Shown piece after piece: positions 18,025-27,409 of a DNA stretch of 62,099 nucleotides. Numbering within the stretch: position 1 is the stretch's first letter; every line of letters starts with the position of its first letter. A program made the translations under genes and the position numbers. Origin of the DNA: CASFRF01 sp031549345 (lineage in GTDB: Bacteria > Verrucomicrobiota > Lentisphaeria > Victivallales > Victivallaceae); contig JAVBPY010000016.1 in assembly GCA_031549345.1 (NCBI GenBank), forward strand, positions 1-62,099, written 5' to 3'. A model generated the notes under the pieces. That model was not told where the DNA came from and made no database searches. It saw nothing but the letters and a program-made list of their open reading frames with translations.

Positions 18025-20568
18025 TTACTCTTCCCCTTTTTGCCTTCCGGGGACTCCCCCTCCGACAAAAACACCGACGCCGACGGCGCCTTGAAAAACC
18101 TGCTTCAACGCGCGGTTGACCTCTTCGAGTCGCAAATGCGAAAAGACGTCGGCGCGGGAGAAAATCCGATTGGGATCATTCCCGTAGTACGCTTCGAGGG
18201 CAGCGGCGGTCAGAAGAGAGCTTCCCGACTCGATCCGCCGGCGGCAGGAGAACGCCGATGCCGCGCACGCGGCGTCGAATTCGCCTTGTTCAAGTCCGGT
18301 TTCCCCCAGGCGAAGGACCTCTTCACGCAGAAGCGTCATCACCTCCTCGCCGCGCGCCGGCTCGGTAACACCGAAGAACATGCCGATTCCCCGCTGAAAT
18401 CCCATAAACTCCCGGTAGCCGGCGGAGTACGCCAGACCGTTGTCCTCTCGGACACGCTTGAACAAACGCGACGACAATCCGTTTTCCGCAAGATTCAGCA
18501 CATCGAACGCCGCCTCCGCAGGGTCGTTGTGCGCAATGGTCGGCACGCCGTAAAACACCGCCATCTGCTCGCGGGGGAGGATCTTTTCCACCCGGATTTC
18601 CCGCGTTGGAAAAACAGGTTCCGGCGGGAGGGGACGCGCACCGTCCACCCAGGGAAGACCTTCCATGAGCGCCTCCGCCGCCATACGGTAGCGTTCCGGG
18701 TCGCCGGAGCCGCCCATCATAAGACGCGCTTGTTTTTTGCGCCAGGTACTGGCGTAAAAAGCGGCAATGTGCGCACGATTCATGTTGGCAAGCGATTCGC
18801 GGCCGCCGTCGAAACAACGGCCGCAGGGGTGGTCGCCATAAAGATTTCTCCGGGCAAGGAGTTCGGCGGCGACACGCGGATTCAATGCGCGGCTCTCCAA
18901 CGCCTCCATCGCATTGGCGCATTCACGCGCCAGGACGCCGGAATCGAAATGCGGTTCATGCAGCATAAGGCGCAGCAATTCCAACGCGCGGTCGAGCCGC
19001 GCCGTCGGAACATTGAGCTGGATAATCAAACTGTTCACGCCGGCCGATGCCGAAAGTTCCGCGCCGCAGCGGTCGAGTGCCGCGGCGAAGTCCCCCTCGT
19101 CGTACCGCCCCGCCCCGCAGGTAAGAAGATTGGCGGTCAAGCGGGCCGCGCCCATTTCTTCGGGCGACTCGAACAACGAACCGCCGGGGAGGACGAGAAC
19201 AAGATCGGTCAGAGGGCGGCGCCGGTCGGAAGCAACATAAAACGGAACATTCGAAGAGAGGGCCGCCGCATCCAGTCGCTCGGGAGCGGAGGGGGAACGC
19301 ACCGGACGCGCGGAGATTTTCCCCGCGGGACACTGGCGCACGAGGTTGAAACGCTCCGGAATCAGGAATTCGGCGGCCGCGGCGCGAACATCGTCCAGGG
19401 AAACCTTCTGCAATTGGTTCAAGTATTCATCCGCCGCCGAGGAGGTTTCGTAGAGTTGGATCGCACCGATCAATGTTGCCGCCAATGCGTTGCTCGAACG
19501 GCTTTCGCGCAAATGTTCGGCAAGCTGCTGGTTTTGTTCACGCCGGACAGCGTCGGCGTCGATCTTCCCGCGCCGCATGGCGTCGAGCTCCTGGAGCATT
19601 GCCTTTTCGAGCGGGGCCATTTTCCCCGGCGTCGTGTGCGCGACAACCCCCAGAAGACCGCCGAATCCGCGCGTATAGGAGTAACTCCCCAGCGCAATGG
19701 CAAGTTCACGCTCCTGGCGCAGAACGCGCACAAGCTGCGACCCGTCGCCCAGGGCGAGCACTCCGGTCAGAATATCCACCGCCGGAACCGAAAGCTCCGC
19801 CGCGCCAGGCAAAACAATGCCGAGCGAAAGCCGCCCCAGCGGATCTTCGAACGAAGCATCCAACGCGCGGCCGCAGCGCTGTTTCGGTTCGGCGGGCAAC
19901 GCGGATTCGATCAACGAACCGCGCTCCCAGTCGCTCATTCGGGCGGCGAGCAAATCGAACACCTTTTCCGGTTCCTCCGGAGAAACAACCACCCAGAAGC
20001 AGCGCCCGGGGGTGTAGCGGCTTTGATAATACCCTATCATCATCTCTCGGTCCACCCGCTCGATCTGGTCGCGGTAGCCGATGATGGGAAAACGGACCGG
20101 GTGCCGGCGGAAGGCCAGCTCCCAAAGGTGTTCTCCCAAACGCCGGTCGGGGTTGTCGCGCCCCATGTCGCGCTCGCGCAAAATCACATCGCGCTCCATG
20201 GCGAAGCGTTCGGCGGGAAACTCCGGGCGGCGCACCATGGAACAAAGAACGTCCAGCGCCGGAGCCATATGCTCTGTGGGAACTTCCGCATGGTACACGG
20301 TGTGGTCAAAACTCGTGTAGGCGTTGATATCGCCGCCGAGAGCGTCGATCCGGTCTGCCGCCGCAGTTCCCGGGAATCCATCGCACCCCTGGAAGAGCAT
20401 GTGTTCCAGGAAATGCGACAGGCCGCTCCCGGGATGCTCCGTTTCATGGATGCTCCCCGTTTCAATACAGCAGTGCAGCGCCGCCGCGGGCGAATCGGGG
20501 CGTCGGAGGACGAAAATCCGCATCCCGTTATCGAGGGTGCGGCAAACGGTGGAAGTGTAAATCTTCAC
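18025..20568 (-). CDS. M16 family zinc peptidase (pitrilysin/PqqL-like, two-domain)
   Basis: 847 aa, GTG start overlapping the folD stop (GTGA). The inverted zinc motif HFLEH is at residues 52-56, preceded by HPGSGLS and followed by ERDVILRERDMG, which supplies the downstream Glu. The protein contains both catalytic and inactive M16 halves (second half from about residue 430, with PGGSLFESPEEMGAA), so it forms the whole clam-shell in one chain. No clear signal peptide, so probably cytoplasmic. Such peptidases degrade short peptides or unfolded segments; the substrate is not evident. Confidence 0.88.
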   Translation of the reverse strand: MKIYTSTVCRTLDNGMRIFVLRRPDSPAAALHCCIETGSIHETEHPGSGLSHFLEHMLFQGCDGFPGTAAADRIDALGGDINAYTSFDHTVYHAEVPTEHMAPALDVLCSMVRRPEFPAERFAMERDVILRERDMGRDNPDRRLGEHLWELAFRRHPVRFPIIGYRDQIERVDREMMIGYYQSRYTPGRCFWVVVSPEEPEKVFDLLAARMSDWERGSLIESALPAEPKQRCGRALDASFEDPLGRLSLGIVLPGAAELSVPAVDILTGVLALGDGSQLVRVLRQERELAIALGSYSYTRGFGGLLGVVAHTTPGKMAPLEKAMLQELDAMRRGKIDADAVRREQNQQLAEHLRESRSSNALAATLIGAIQLYETSSAADEYLNQLQKVSLDDVRAAAAEFLIPERFNLVRQCPAGKISARPVRSPSAPERLDAAALSSNVPFYVASDRRRPLTDLVLVLPGGSLFESPEEMGAARLTANLLTCGAGRYDEGDFAAALDRCGAELSASAGVNSLIIQLNVPTARLDRALELLRLMLHEPHFDSGVLARECANAMEALESRALNPRVAAELLARRNLYGDHPCGRCFDGGRESLANMNRAHIAAFYASTWRKKQARLMMGGSGDPERYRMAAEALMEGLPWVDGARPLPPEPVFPTREIRVEKILPREQMAVFYGVPTIAHNDPAEAAFDVLNLAENGLSSRLFKRVREDNGLAYSAGYREFMGFQRGIGMFFGVTEPARGEEVMTLLREEVLRLGETGLEQGEFDAACAASAFSCRRRIESGSSLLTAAALEAYYGNDPNRIFSRADVFSHLRLEEVNRALKQVFQGAVGVGVFVGGGVPGRQKGEE

Positions 20569-21449
20569 GCGAGCGTCCGTTGGCAGGCGCGAACGGTATT
20601 GCGCATAAGCATGGCGATCGTCAGCGGCCCCACCCCGCCCGGAACCGGGGTAATGAGCGAAGCGACTTCCGCGACTTCCGCGAAGGCCACGTCGCCGACA
20701 AGCCGCGTTCCGCTTGGCCGGGACGCGTCGGCAATGCGGTTAATCCCGACGTCGATCACCACCGCGCCGGGCTTGACCATATCACTTGTAACGAACTCCG
20801 GCTTGCCCAGTGCGGCGATCAGAATGTCCGCCTGCCGGGTGTACTGCGCCAGATCGCGCGTACCGGAATGGACGACGGTTACGGTGGCGTTCGCCCCCTT
20901 GGCCTTCTGCATCAGCAACGCCGCCAAAGGCTTGCCGACGATGTTCGAGCGGCCGATGATCACCGCGTGCTTCCCTTTCGGGTCCACCCCCGAGCGTGCG
21001 AGTATTTCCATCACCCCCCCCGGGGTGCACGGCTGGAAACCATCGGTTTTTCCGATGAGGAGCTTGCCCACGTTGCGTTCGTGGAAGCAATCCACATCCT
21101 TCTCCGGGTCGATGGCGGCGATCACTTTTTCTTCGTCGATCTGCTTCGGCGGCGGGGACTGCACCAGGATGCCGTGCACCTTCGGATCGGCGTTCAATGC
21201 GGCGATCAGGGCGAGAACCTGTTCCATGGTCGCGTCGGCGGGGAGGACGCGCTTATCGGAGTACAATCCAAGCTCGCGGCATTTCTTATCCTTGGCATTT
21301 ACGTACACCTGCGAGGCGGGGTCTTCGCCGATCAAGACCACCGCGAGTCCGGGGCAAACACCCCGCGCAGCCAATTCTTCCACTTCGCGCTTTGTATCAG
21401 CGTTCACCGCTTCGCCGATCGCTTTGCCATCAATTACTTGTGCAATCAT
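20565..21449 (-). CDS. folD: methylenetetrahydrofolate dehydrogenase / cyclohydrolase
   Basis: 294 aa starting MIAQVIDGKAIG, with AAGGAG 9 bases upstream of the ATG. Catalytic YVNAKDKKC (Tyr-x3-Lys), the IIGRSNIVGKPLAALL NADP-binding region and PVPGGVGPLTIAML are present. The usual QLPLP loop reads QSPPP. Catalyses the two steps from 5,10-methylene-THF to 10-formyl-THF. It lies 11 bases after a PfkB kinase gene and overlaps the M16 gene. Confidence 0.94.
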   Translation of the reverse strand: MIAQVIDGKAIGEAVNADTKREVEELAARGVCPGLAVVLIGEDPASQVYVNAKDKKCRELGLYSDKRVLPADATMEQVLALIAALNADPKVHGILVQSPPPKQIDEEKVIAAIDPEKDVDCFHERNVGKLLIGKTDGFQPCTPGGVMEILARSGVDPKGKHAVIIGRSNIVGKPLAALLMQKAKGANATVTVVHSGTRDLAQYTRQADILIAALGKPEFVTSDMVKPGAVVIDVGINRIADASRPSGTRLVGDVAFAEVAEVASLITPVPGGVGPLTIAMLMRNTVRACQRTLA

Positions 21450-21460
21450 TCCATTTCTCC

Positions 21461-22480
21461 TTAAAATCCGTGCGGCACAGGATAACACCGCGCCGAAACC
21501 ATAAATTCTTTCAATTTCTTCAACGTCGGCGCGCCGCCCGTGCTTGTAGCGCAGCGCAAATTGAAATGCGCCGCCCCCGCGCCCAGACGCATCGACTCCG
21601 CCAAAGGCAGATTCTCGTGCAGCCCGTACAATATGCCGGAGCAGAACGCGTCGCCCGCCCCCACGCTTCCTGCGATTTCGCCAGGCCTGATCGCAAAGGA
21701 GGGGACAAACGCCTCCGTCCCATCGGCGAGCACGCCGTACGCCCCTTCCGGAAAATGAATCACCACCGTGCGGCGCACACCAAGCTCCAGCAGCCGCCGC
21801 GCCGAAAATTTCACCGCGGCCGCGTCGATTTTTCCATCGTTCCGCGGTGCGACGCCGGCCACGCAGGCGGCCTCCACCTCATTCACAATCAAATGGTCGA
21901 CCCAGGGAAGTGCGCAAGGAACGATACGCTGAAATTTCTCCGGCGCCTCCGAAACAATGTCCGCCACCGTTTCCATGCCCCGTTCCCGCATCAGAGCGAG
22001 CGCACGCGCCGCCGCAACGCCATATTCCGCATCGGGGGCGTCGAGTTCATCAAGCAGCAAGAGGTACGCAAGGTAAAACAATTTCGCGGGCGCGTCCATC
22101 TTTTCCAGCTGGCGCATGCCGAAACGGGCATTCGCGCCCCGGCAGTGAAAGAATGTGCGCCGCCCGGCACAGCTCATCACATCGGTGAACGACGTCGGCG
22201 CGCCGGAGTCGTCCACGGTAAGAAAAACGTCGTCGAGCCCGCGCGCGCACACCATGGAACGGAGAAAATGCCCCGCGTCGTCATCCCCCACATTCCCCAC
22301 CGCGTAGAGCGGGATGCCGCACTCCAGCGCCGACAAATCGAACAACGCGTTGGCCGCACCGCCGCAGTGGTTGGCGGAATCGACGATGTTGCACAATTCC
22401 CCCTCCTCCGGCCAACGGTCGATCTGTTTGATGCGGTCCACAATCCAGTTTCCGGCGCAGACGATTCCAGCGCGCTTCAT
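21461..22480 (-). CDS. PfkB-family carbohydrate kinase
   Basis: 339 aa, ribokinase fold. N-terminal GGAANALFDLSAL is the substrate-side Gly-Gly motif; C-terminal IAGSVGAGDAFCSGILYGLHE is the ATP-site signature with catalytic Asp in GAGDAF. Specificity (ribose, fructose, 2-keto-gluconate, nucleoside) cannot be read from this. It is translationally coupled (ATGA) to the mutarotase-like gene upstream, so the two probably act on the same sugar. Confidence 0.88.
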   Translation of the reverse strand: MKRAGIVCAGNWIVDRIKQIDRWPEEGELCNIVDSANHCGGAANALFDLSALECGIPLYAVGNVGDDDAGHFLRSMVCARGLDDVFLTVDDSGAPTSFTDVMSCAGRRTFFHCRGANARFGMRQLEKMDAPAKLFYLAYLLLLDELDAPDAEYGVAAARALALMRERGMETVADIVSEAPEKFQRIVPCALPWVDHLIVNEVEAACVAGVAPRNDGKIDAAAVKFSARRLLELGVRRTVVIHFPEGAYGVLADGTEAFVPSFAIRPGEIAGSVGAGDAFCSGILYGLHENLPLAESMRLGAGAAHFNLRCATSTGGAPTLKKLKEFMVSARCYPVPHGF

Positions 22481-23571
22481 ACGTTTTCCCCCCGGATGAA
22501 TCCCGCACGGACGCGGGCGACGGCGCGAAGACCGTTTTCATCGATGAACGTAACGCTGTCGGCGGCGAAAAGTGCCTCCGCAACCCGCCCGAATCCATCC
22601 GGGAGCGCGGCGACCCCTTCGATCAAACGCACTTCCACGCCGCCGTCGAGCTTCAGCGCCGTCGGGAACCCCGCGCGGGTCATCAAATTTTCCTCCAGCG
22701 ACGCTTCAAGGCCGAGGTCGAATGCGGCGCACACCTCCTCCACCCCGAAGCACCGTACATCGCCGTTCCACGGCGGCGCATACCGCCCGGAGTTCGCGCA
22801 CCAGAGCGCCGTCGCGGGCAATTGCGCCGCGTCCTTGAGGGCGAACCAGAGATAGCCGCGCTCCGGGTATACCGCCGCCATCCAGGCCGGATCGGCCCCC
22901 GGACGCTTCATCAGACAAAACAAATCGACAAAGCCGCACGGGGTGGGGAACGTGGAATAATCCTGATGCGCCGGTTCGCGGGTGTTCAAAGGAAGTTTTC
23001 GCAAATCCGTGAATAGCTCGCCCGGAGCGAGACGCTGGTATTCGCGTTTCGACGGGTCGCTGAAAATACCGGGGCGGGTCAGTCCGAGGGCAAACGGGCT
23101 GCTGCACAAAAACATTTTCTCCCCCTCCTCCGGCATCGGCAAAATAGGGTGGCTCCCCAGCGGCATGGAGCCAGTGTAGCCGATCAATTCATGCCGCAGA
23201 TAGATCGCACTGTCGTTGTCGCGCACGGCAATTGTCCGCCGGATTGTTCCGGGGACAGCGCGGGTCTTCAATTCCAGCGTCAAGGAATTTGCGGTTTCTT
23301 TAACAAGCGTCCAGTCGCTCCCGGCGGCTTCGCCGTGTCCCGGGTGCCCCTTTCCCCCGCCGAAAGGGAGGCAGAAGAAGTCGCCGCGCATGGGGCGAAG
23401 CACCGGTTCGGCGATTTCCGACTGCGGAACGTATTGCCAGGGGCTCATGTAGAACGGTTCCACCGTTTTCCCCGATTCCAAACGGAACGAAGCCGGAGCC
23501 AGTTGGGCCCCCGCCGTTGTTACAAACAAATCCACCGTCTTCCCCGTCAAACGCCAACCCGGTATGGACAT
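22477..23571 (-). CDS. uncharacterised protein, possibly mutarotase-like fold
   Basis: 364 aa, no signal peptide or membrane helix. Strand-rich sequence with features reminiscent of aldose-1-epimerase-like proteins: an early GGGKGHPGHG loop, GTIRRTIAVRDNDSAIYLRHE, GSHPILPMP and CGFVDLF. I do not recognise a named family with certainty. It overlaps the PfkB kinase start by 4 bases, which supports a role in handling a sugar before phosphorylation. The ATG at 23571 lies 23 bases past the TauE stop. Confidence 0.5.
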   Translation of the reverse strand: MSIPGWRLTGKTVDLFVTTAGAQLAPASFRLESGKTVEPFYMSPWQYVPQSEIAEPVLRPMRGDFFCLPFGGGKGHPGHGEAAGSDWTLVKETANSLTLELKTRAVPGTIRRTIAVRDNDSAIYLRHELIGYTGSMPLGSHPILPMPEEGEKMFLCSSPFALGLTRPGIFSDPSKREYQRLAPGELFTDLRKLPLNTREPAHQDYSTFPTPCGFVDLFCLMKRPGADPAWMAAVYPERGYLWFALKDAAQLPATALWCANSGRYAPPWNGDVRCFGVEEVCAAFDLGLEASLEENLMTRAGFPTALKLDGGVEVRLIEGVAALPDGFGRVAEALFAADSVTFIDENGLRAVARVRAGFIRGENV

Positions 23572-23594
23572 AGAAACCCCCTGTTATGAACATG

Positions 23595-24383
23595 TCATGA
23601 GAATATAGCGCCAATACCCAAACCACGCAAGCACAAATACAGCGCGGAAACGATAATCATGATTTCGACCACGCGCTCAAACGCTTTTTGCGGAATGCGG
23701 TTCACCAACAACAACCCCAGCCCCGCTCCGAGGAGCAGCATGGGGATCATCGCCAGATCCGCCCGGACGACCGTCCAGTCGATACGCCCCTCGGACACAA
23801 ACACCGGCAGCTTGATCCAGTTCACCAGCATAAAGAACCACGCGGCCACGCGCATGTAGGATTTTTTATCGAGTCCGAGGGTCAAAAGATAAATCGCCAT
23901 CACCGGCCCCGCCGCGTTGGCCACCTGCGTGGTGAACCCCGCAAGCAAAGCGAACGACGCGCCGAACCACCAGACGCCGGGGAGAAGCTTCAGCTGTTCG
24001 CTGTAACGCCGCCGGAGGAGGTTCAGGAGCGACATGGCCAGCACGATAACGCCGATGACAAGGCGCAACACATCGTCGTCTGTCATCAAACGGAGCGTCA
24101 GGCTTCCGACGGCGATGCCGCACACCGCCCAGGGAAGCAGGCGGCCGATGGTTTTCCAGTCCACATTCTTCCGGTAGCAATAGATCGCCACCAAATCGGC
24201 CATGGCGAGCATGACCAGCTGGAGCCCCTGCGACATGCGCGCGGGGAACGCCAGCGCCAGGAGAATAACCGGCACCGTGCCGAGCGCCGGAACGCCCGTC
24301 TTATTGATCCCGATCAAAATGGCGCTGAACGCGAGCACCGCAAGCTCGCCCCAGCCGAAGCCGGGGAAAAAATACTCCCACAT
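23595..24383 (-). CDS. TauE/SafE-family membrane exporter
   Basis: 262 aa with about 7-8 membrane helices in two repeats. The N-terminal repeat carries AILIGINKTGVPALGTVPVILLAL, in which the G-x-N-K-T-G stretch is typical of TauE/SafE proteins, and the second repeat carries AGFTTQVANAAGPVMAIYLL. The family exports sulfite, sulfoacetate or related organosulfur anions, but many members are unassigned. It starts 5 bases after the cysS stop, so it is probably co-expressed with cysteinyl-tRNA synthetase; a sulfur link is tempting but unproven. Confidence 0.82.
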   Translation of the reverse strand: MWEYFFPGFGWGELAVLAFSAILIGINKTGVPALGTVPVILLALAFPARMSQGLQLVMLAMADLVAIYCYRKNVDWKTIGRLLPWAVCGIAVGSLTLRLMTDDDVLRLVIGVIVLAMSLLNLLRRRYSEQLKLLPGVWWFGASFALLAGFTTQVANAAGPVMAIYLLTLGLDKKSYMRVAAWFFMLVNWIKLPVFVSEGRIDWTVVRADLAMIPMLLLGAGLGLLLVNRIPQKAFERVVEIMIIVSALYLCLRGLGIGAIFS

Positions 24384-24388
24384 CGATG

Positions 24389-25798
24389 CTACAAGGCCTT
24401 GATCCGGTATCCGCCGCCGGGGATGTCTTCCACGACGTAGCCGAGGGCTTTGAGCTCATCGCGGCAACGGTCGGAGGCGGCATAGTCCTTGTTCTTGCGT
24501 GCCGCCTGCCGCGCCTCGGCGATGGTTTTGACCGCTTCCGGAACAGCTTCGGCGGAAGCGTCCACCTGGAGCACGCCGAGCACACGATCGAATTCACGAA
24601 AGAGCGCAAGCGCCGCTTCCGCGCCTTCGGCGGAGAGTGTGCCGCCTTCGATTCTTTTATTGAGTTCCCGCTGGAGGTCGTACAACGCGGCCATGCCTTC
24701 GGAGATGTTCAAGTCATCGCCCAATCCGGAGGAAAAGGCATTCAGGGCGTCGGCAAGGATTTTTTTCGTTGCGTCATCCGCCGCGCCGGGGACTTGTACT
24801 TCCCGGAGGCGGCGGAAAAAGTCGTCGAATTTACGCAGGGCTTCGCGGGCCTGGTCGAGGGCCTCGAAGGTGAAGTTGAGCTTTTTCCTGTAGTGCGCCC
24901 CCAGGAGAACCATGCGTATTTCGCGCCCCTTGTACCCTTTGTCCAACAAATCCCGGAGTGTGTAGAAATTGTTGAGCGACTTGGACATCTTGTCGCCGTC
25001 CACCATCAAATGGTCGCAATGCAGCCAGTAGTTGACCCATTTCCTGCCGCTGACGCTCTCCGACTGGGCGATTTCGTCTTCGTGGTGCGGGAACATGTTG
25101 TCGATGCCGCCGGTGTGGATGTCGAAGGAATCCCCCAGGTAGCGGCGGCTCATGGCGCTGCATTCGATGTGCCAGCCGGGGCGGCCCTTACCCCAGGGGC
25201 TCTCCCAGGCGACGTCGCCATCGGCCTCGTCCCAGGCTTTCCAGAGGGCGAAATCGGCGACGGAATCCTTGGCGTACTCATCGTTCCGGATGCGCACGCC
25301 GGAGAGCTGGTTTTCGCGGTCGATCTTCGCGAGTTTTCCGTACTCGGGAAATTTGTCGATGGAGAAATAGACCGACTTATCCTCCGCCTGGTACGCGAAA
25401 CCTTTTTCCATCAGGATCCGGATCATCTCAATCATCTCCGGAATATGATCGGTCGCGGCGGGGTAGAACTCGGCGGGTTCGATGTTCAGCACCTTGAGGT
25501 CCTCGAAAAACGCGCGGATGTATTTGCCCGTGAATTCCCGGAGCGGCAGCCCCGCTTTCCGCGAATCGCGGATGGTTTTGTCGTCCACGTCGGTGAGGTT
25601 CATCACCTGTGTAACATCGTAGCGGAAGAATTTCAGGGTGCGGCGCAAAAGATCCTCAAACATATACGCGCGGAAATTCCCGATGTGCGCGTAGTTGTAC
25701 ACCGTGGGGCCGCAGGTGTACAACCCTACTTTGCCCTCGTGAATCGGCTTGAACTCCTGCCGTCGCCGGTCCAGGGTGTTAAAAAATGTCAAAGTCAT
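24389..25798 (-). CDS. cysS: cysteinyl-tRNA synthetase
   Basis: 469 aa class I synthetase. TCGPTVYNYAHIGNFRAY contains the HIGH-type motif and the first zinc Cys; GWHIECSAMS and HHEDEIAQSES supply the other zinc ligands; DGDKMSKSLNNF is the KMSKS loop. C-terminal helical anticodon-binding region intact. The frame is open upstream of the chosen ATG, but that region is the antisense shadow of hisA. 16 bases downstream of hisA. Confidence 0.96.
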   Translation of the reverse strand: MTLTFFNTLDRRRQEFKPIHEGKVGLYTCGPTVYNYAHIGNFRAYMFEDLLRRTLKFFRYDVTQVMNLTDVDDKTIRDSRKAGLPLREFTGKYIRAFFEDLKVLNIEPAEFYPAATDHIPEMIEMIRILMEKGFAYQAEDKSVYFSIDKFPEYGKLAKIDRENQLSGVRIRNDEYAKDSVADFALWKAWDEADGDVAWESPWGKGRPGWHIECSAMSRRYLGDSFDIHTGGIDNMFPHHEDEIAQSESVSGRKWVNYWLHCDHLMVDGDKMSKSLNNFYTLRDLLDKGYKGREIRMVLLGAHYRKKLNFTFEALDQAREALRKFDDFFRRLREVQVPGAADDATKKILADALNAFSSGLGDDLNISEGMAALYDLQRELNKRIEGGTLSAEGAEAALALFREFDRVLGVLQVDASAEAVPEAVKTIAEARQAARKNKDYAASDRCRDELKALGYVVEDIPGGGYRIKAL

Positions 25799-25814
25799 GT
25801 CGTCTTCCCGCAAT

Positions 25815-26564
25815 TTAAGTATATTTCTTCGCAATCGTCCCGTACGAGAGCGTTCCTCCGAAAATGTCCAGCGCGGAGCCAACGGTGTAGTCGACCCGCC
25901 CCTCCCCCGCGCGCCGGATGCGCTCAATGTCCTCGAACGTCGCCACTCCCCCCGCGTACACCGCCGGAACAGGAGAGCCGGCAAGACGGCGCACCAGCGT
26001 TTCATCGATCCCCGCTTGCTTGCCCTCCACATCCACCGCATGAACCAGAAATTCGCAGCAGAAGCCGGCCAGATCGGCCATGGTCTCTTCCGTAAGTTCC
26101 AGCCGCGTGAATTTCTGCCAGCGATCCGTCACAATCCAATACCGTCCGTCGCGAATCCGGCAGCTTAAGTCCAACACAAGACGCCCGCGACCGACCGCGC
26201 GCTCCATTTCACGGAGCTTATCGTAATGGAGTTCGCCGCCGGAAAACACGTAGCTTGTAACAATCAGTTGCGCCGCGCCCGCGTCGAGGTACTCTTGCGC
26301 GTTCCCCGGGTGGATGCCTCCCCCAAGTTGCAGCCCACCCGGCCACGCCGCGAGCGCCCGCTTCGCCGCCGCTTCGTTCCCGGAACCGAGCATGATCACA
26401 TGCCCCCCCGGGAGATTGTCGCGGCGATAGAGCCCGGCATAATACGCGCTGTCGTGCGCGGACTCAAAATTGGTCTTCAATCCGTCGCCGGAGTCGGACA
26501 AACTCAAGCCTACAATCTGCTTGACCTTTCCGCCGTGCAAGTCGATGCAGGGGCGAAACCTCAT
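25815..26564 (-). CDS. hisA: ProFAR isomerase of the eukaryotic (HIS6 / plant HISN3) type
   Basis: 249 aa beginning MRFRPCIDLHGGKVKQIVG. It carries blocks typical of fungal and plant HisA proteins and not of the usual bacterial form: LKTNFESAHDSAYYA, LPGGHVIMLGSGNEAAA, LIVTSYVFSGGEL, LVLDLSCRIRDGRYWIVT, DRWQKFTRLELTEE, EFLVHAVDVEGKQ and VDYTVGSALDIFGG. Catalyses the Amadori isomerisation in histidine synthesis. The ATG overlaps the GlmU-like stop (ATGA). No other his gene is adjacent; a HisF-family gene lies 26 kb away. Eukaryotic-type HisA is known from some bacteria; transfer or ancient retention cannot be decided here. Confidence 0.92.
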   Translation of the reverse strand: MRFRPCIDLHGGKVKQIVGLSLSDSGDGLKTNFESAHDSAYYAGLYRRDNLPGGHVIMLGSGNEAAAKRALAAWPGGLQLGGGIHPGNAQEYLDAGAAQLIVTSYVFSGGELHYDKLREMERAVGRGRLVLDLSCRIRDGRYWIVTDRWQKFTRLELTEETMADLAGFCCEFLVHAVDVEGKQAGIDETLVRRLAGSPVPAVYAGGVATFEDIERIRRAGEGRVDYTVGSALDIFGGTLSYGTIAKKYT

Positions 26565-27409
26565 TTCTCCACCACCTCTCCGGGACGGGTGGAGTCTTCC
26601 GCCTCGATCCGGCGGCCGGGATAAATCGCAGTGTGAATGCCGGTGTGAACGTTCTCCCCGATGATCGCGCCGAATTTGCGCCGCGTGGTATCCACCCATC
26701 CTCCGGCGGTCCGCCAGCGATGGTTCTTCCCATCGTGCCGCAAGTTGGAGGTGATCGTCCCCGCGCCGAGGTTGGCGGCGCGGCCGATCACCGTATCGCC
26801 CACGTAACTGAGGTGCCCGGCGCTGACCTTATCCTGGAGCACCGAGTTCTTGATCTCCACCGCCTGCCCTATGTGGCAGCCGTCGCCTGTGGAGGTTGCA
26901 CCGCGAATGTAGCAATTCGGGCCTATTTTGCAGTTTTTACCGAAAACGGCGTTTCCTTCCACGTACACCCCCGGGAGCATCACACTCCCCTCCCCCAGTT
27001 CCACGAATCCGTCGATCACCACGCTCGGGTGCACGGTTCCGCGCAAATCGCTCGCCTTCATGTTTGCAAGCAATCGTTCATTGAGCGTCAGGAGCTCCCA
27101 CGGCCAGGCGAGAACCAGCGAATCGGCGTCAGGAACAATGTCCTCCACCGACGTCCCCGGAACGGTTAAAACCGCGAGGACACGCCCGTCGCACACAACG
27201 CGGCAGCCGCGTTCCCCGCGCAAACGCTCCCAGAGCGCCGCCGATGGCCAGAGCTCCGCCGCGATTTCGAGCACCGCCTCCGGATGTCCGCCGGAGGCAT
27301 GGAACACATGCCACTCCGCCAGGGTTTTCCCGGCGACTTTCAGCATGGAAACTTCGGAAACCAATGGCCGCATCGTATCGAGCGTTGCGGGAATGACGGT
27401 GGTTTTCAT
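26561..27409 (-). CDS. GlmU-like left-handed beta-helix acyltransferase
   Basis: 282 aa. The C-terminal two thirds is a hexapeptide-repeat helix with a GlmU-like acetyltransferase pattern: VVIDGFVELGEGSVMLPG, GKNCKIGPNCYIRG, GHLSYVGDTVIGRAANLGAG, TITSNLRHDGKNH and GAIIGENVHTGIHTAIYPGR. The first ~110 residues do not contain the GGxGTRM uridylyltransferase loop, so the protein is probably transferase-only or a variant like the 'alternative GlmU' family. Coupled to glmM by an ATGA overlap, consistent with UDP-GlcNAc synthesis. Start at MKTTVIPATLD. Confidence 0.78.
   Translation of the reverse strand: MKTTVIPATLDTMRPLVSEVSMLKVAGKTLAEWHVFHASGGHPEAVLEIAAELWPSAALWERLRGERGCRVVCDGRVLAVLTVPGTSVEDIVPDADSLVLAWPWELLTLNERLLANMKASDLRGTVHPSVVIDGFVELGEGSVMLPGVYVEGNAVFGKNCKIGPNCYIRGATSTGDGCHIGQAVEIKNSVLQDKVSAGHLSYVGDTVIGRAANLGAGTITSNLRHDGKNHRWRTAGGWVDTTRRKFGAIIGENVHTGIHTAIYPGRRIEAEDSTRPGEVVEK

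Noticed and set aside
18004..21504. Open frame of more than 1100 codons on the plus strand opposite the M16 peptidase and folD genes
   Set aside because: It mirrors two clear protein families on the minus strand; long antisense openings are expected with GC-rich third positions. Its translation is Arg/His/Gly-rich with no fold-like pattern.
21197..22855. 552-codon plus-strand open frame opposite folD, the PfkB kinase and the unknown protein
   Set aside because: Arg-rich antisense shadow spanning three well-supported genes.
24386..26095. 569-codon plus-strand open frame opposite cysS and hisA
   Set aside because: Antisense shadow of two recognisable enzymes.
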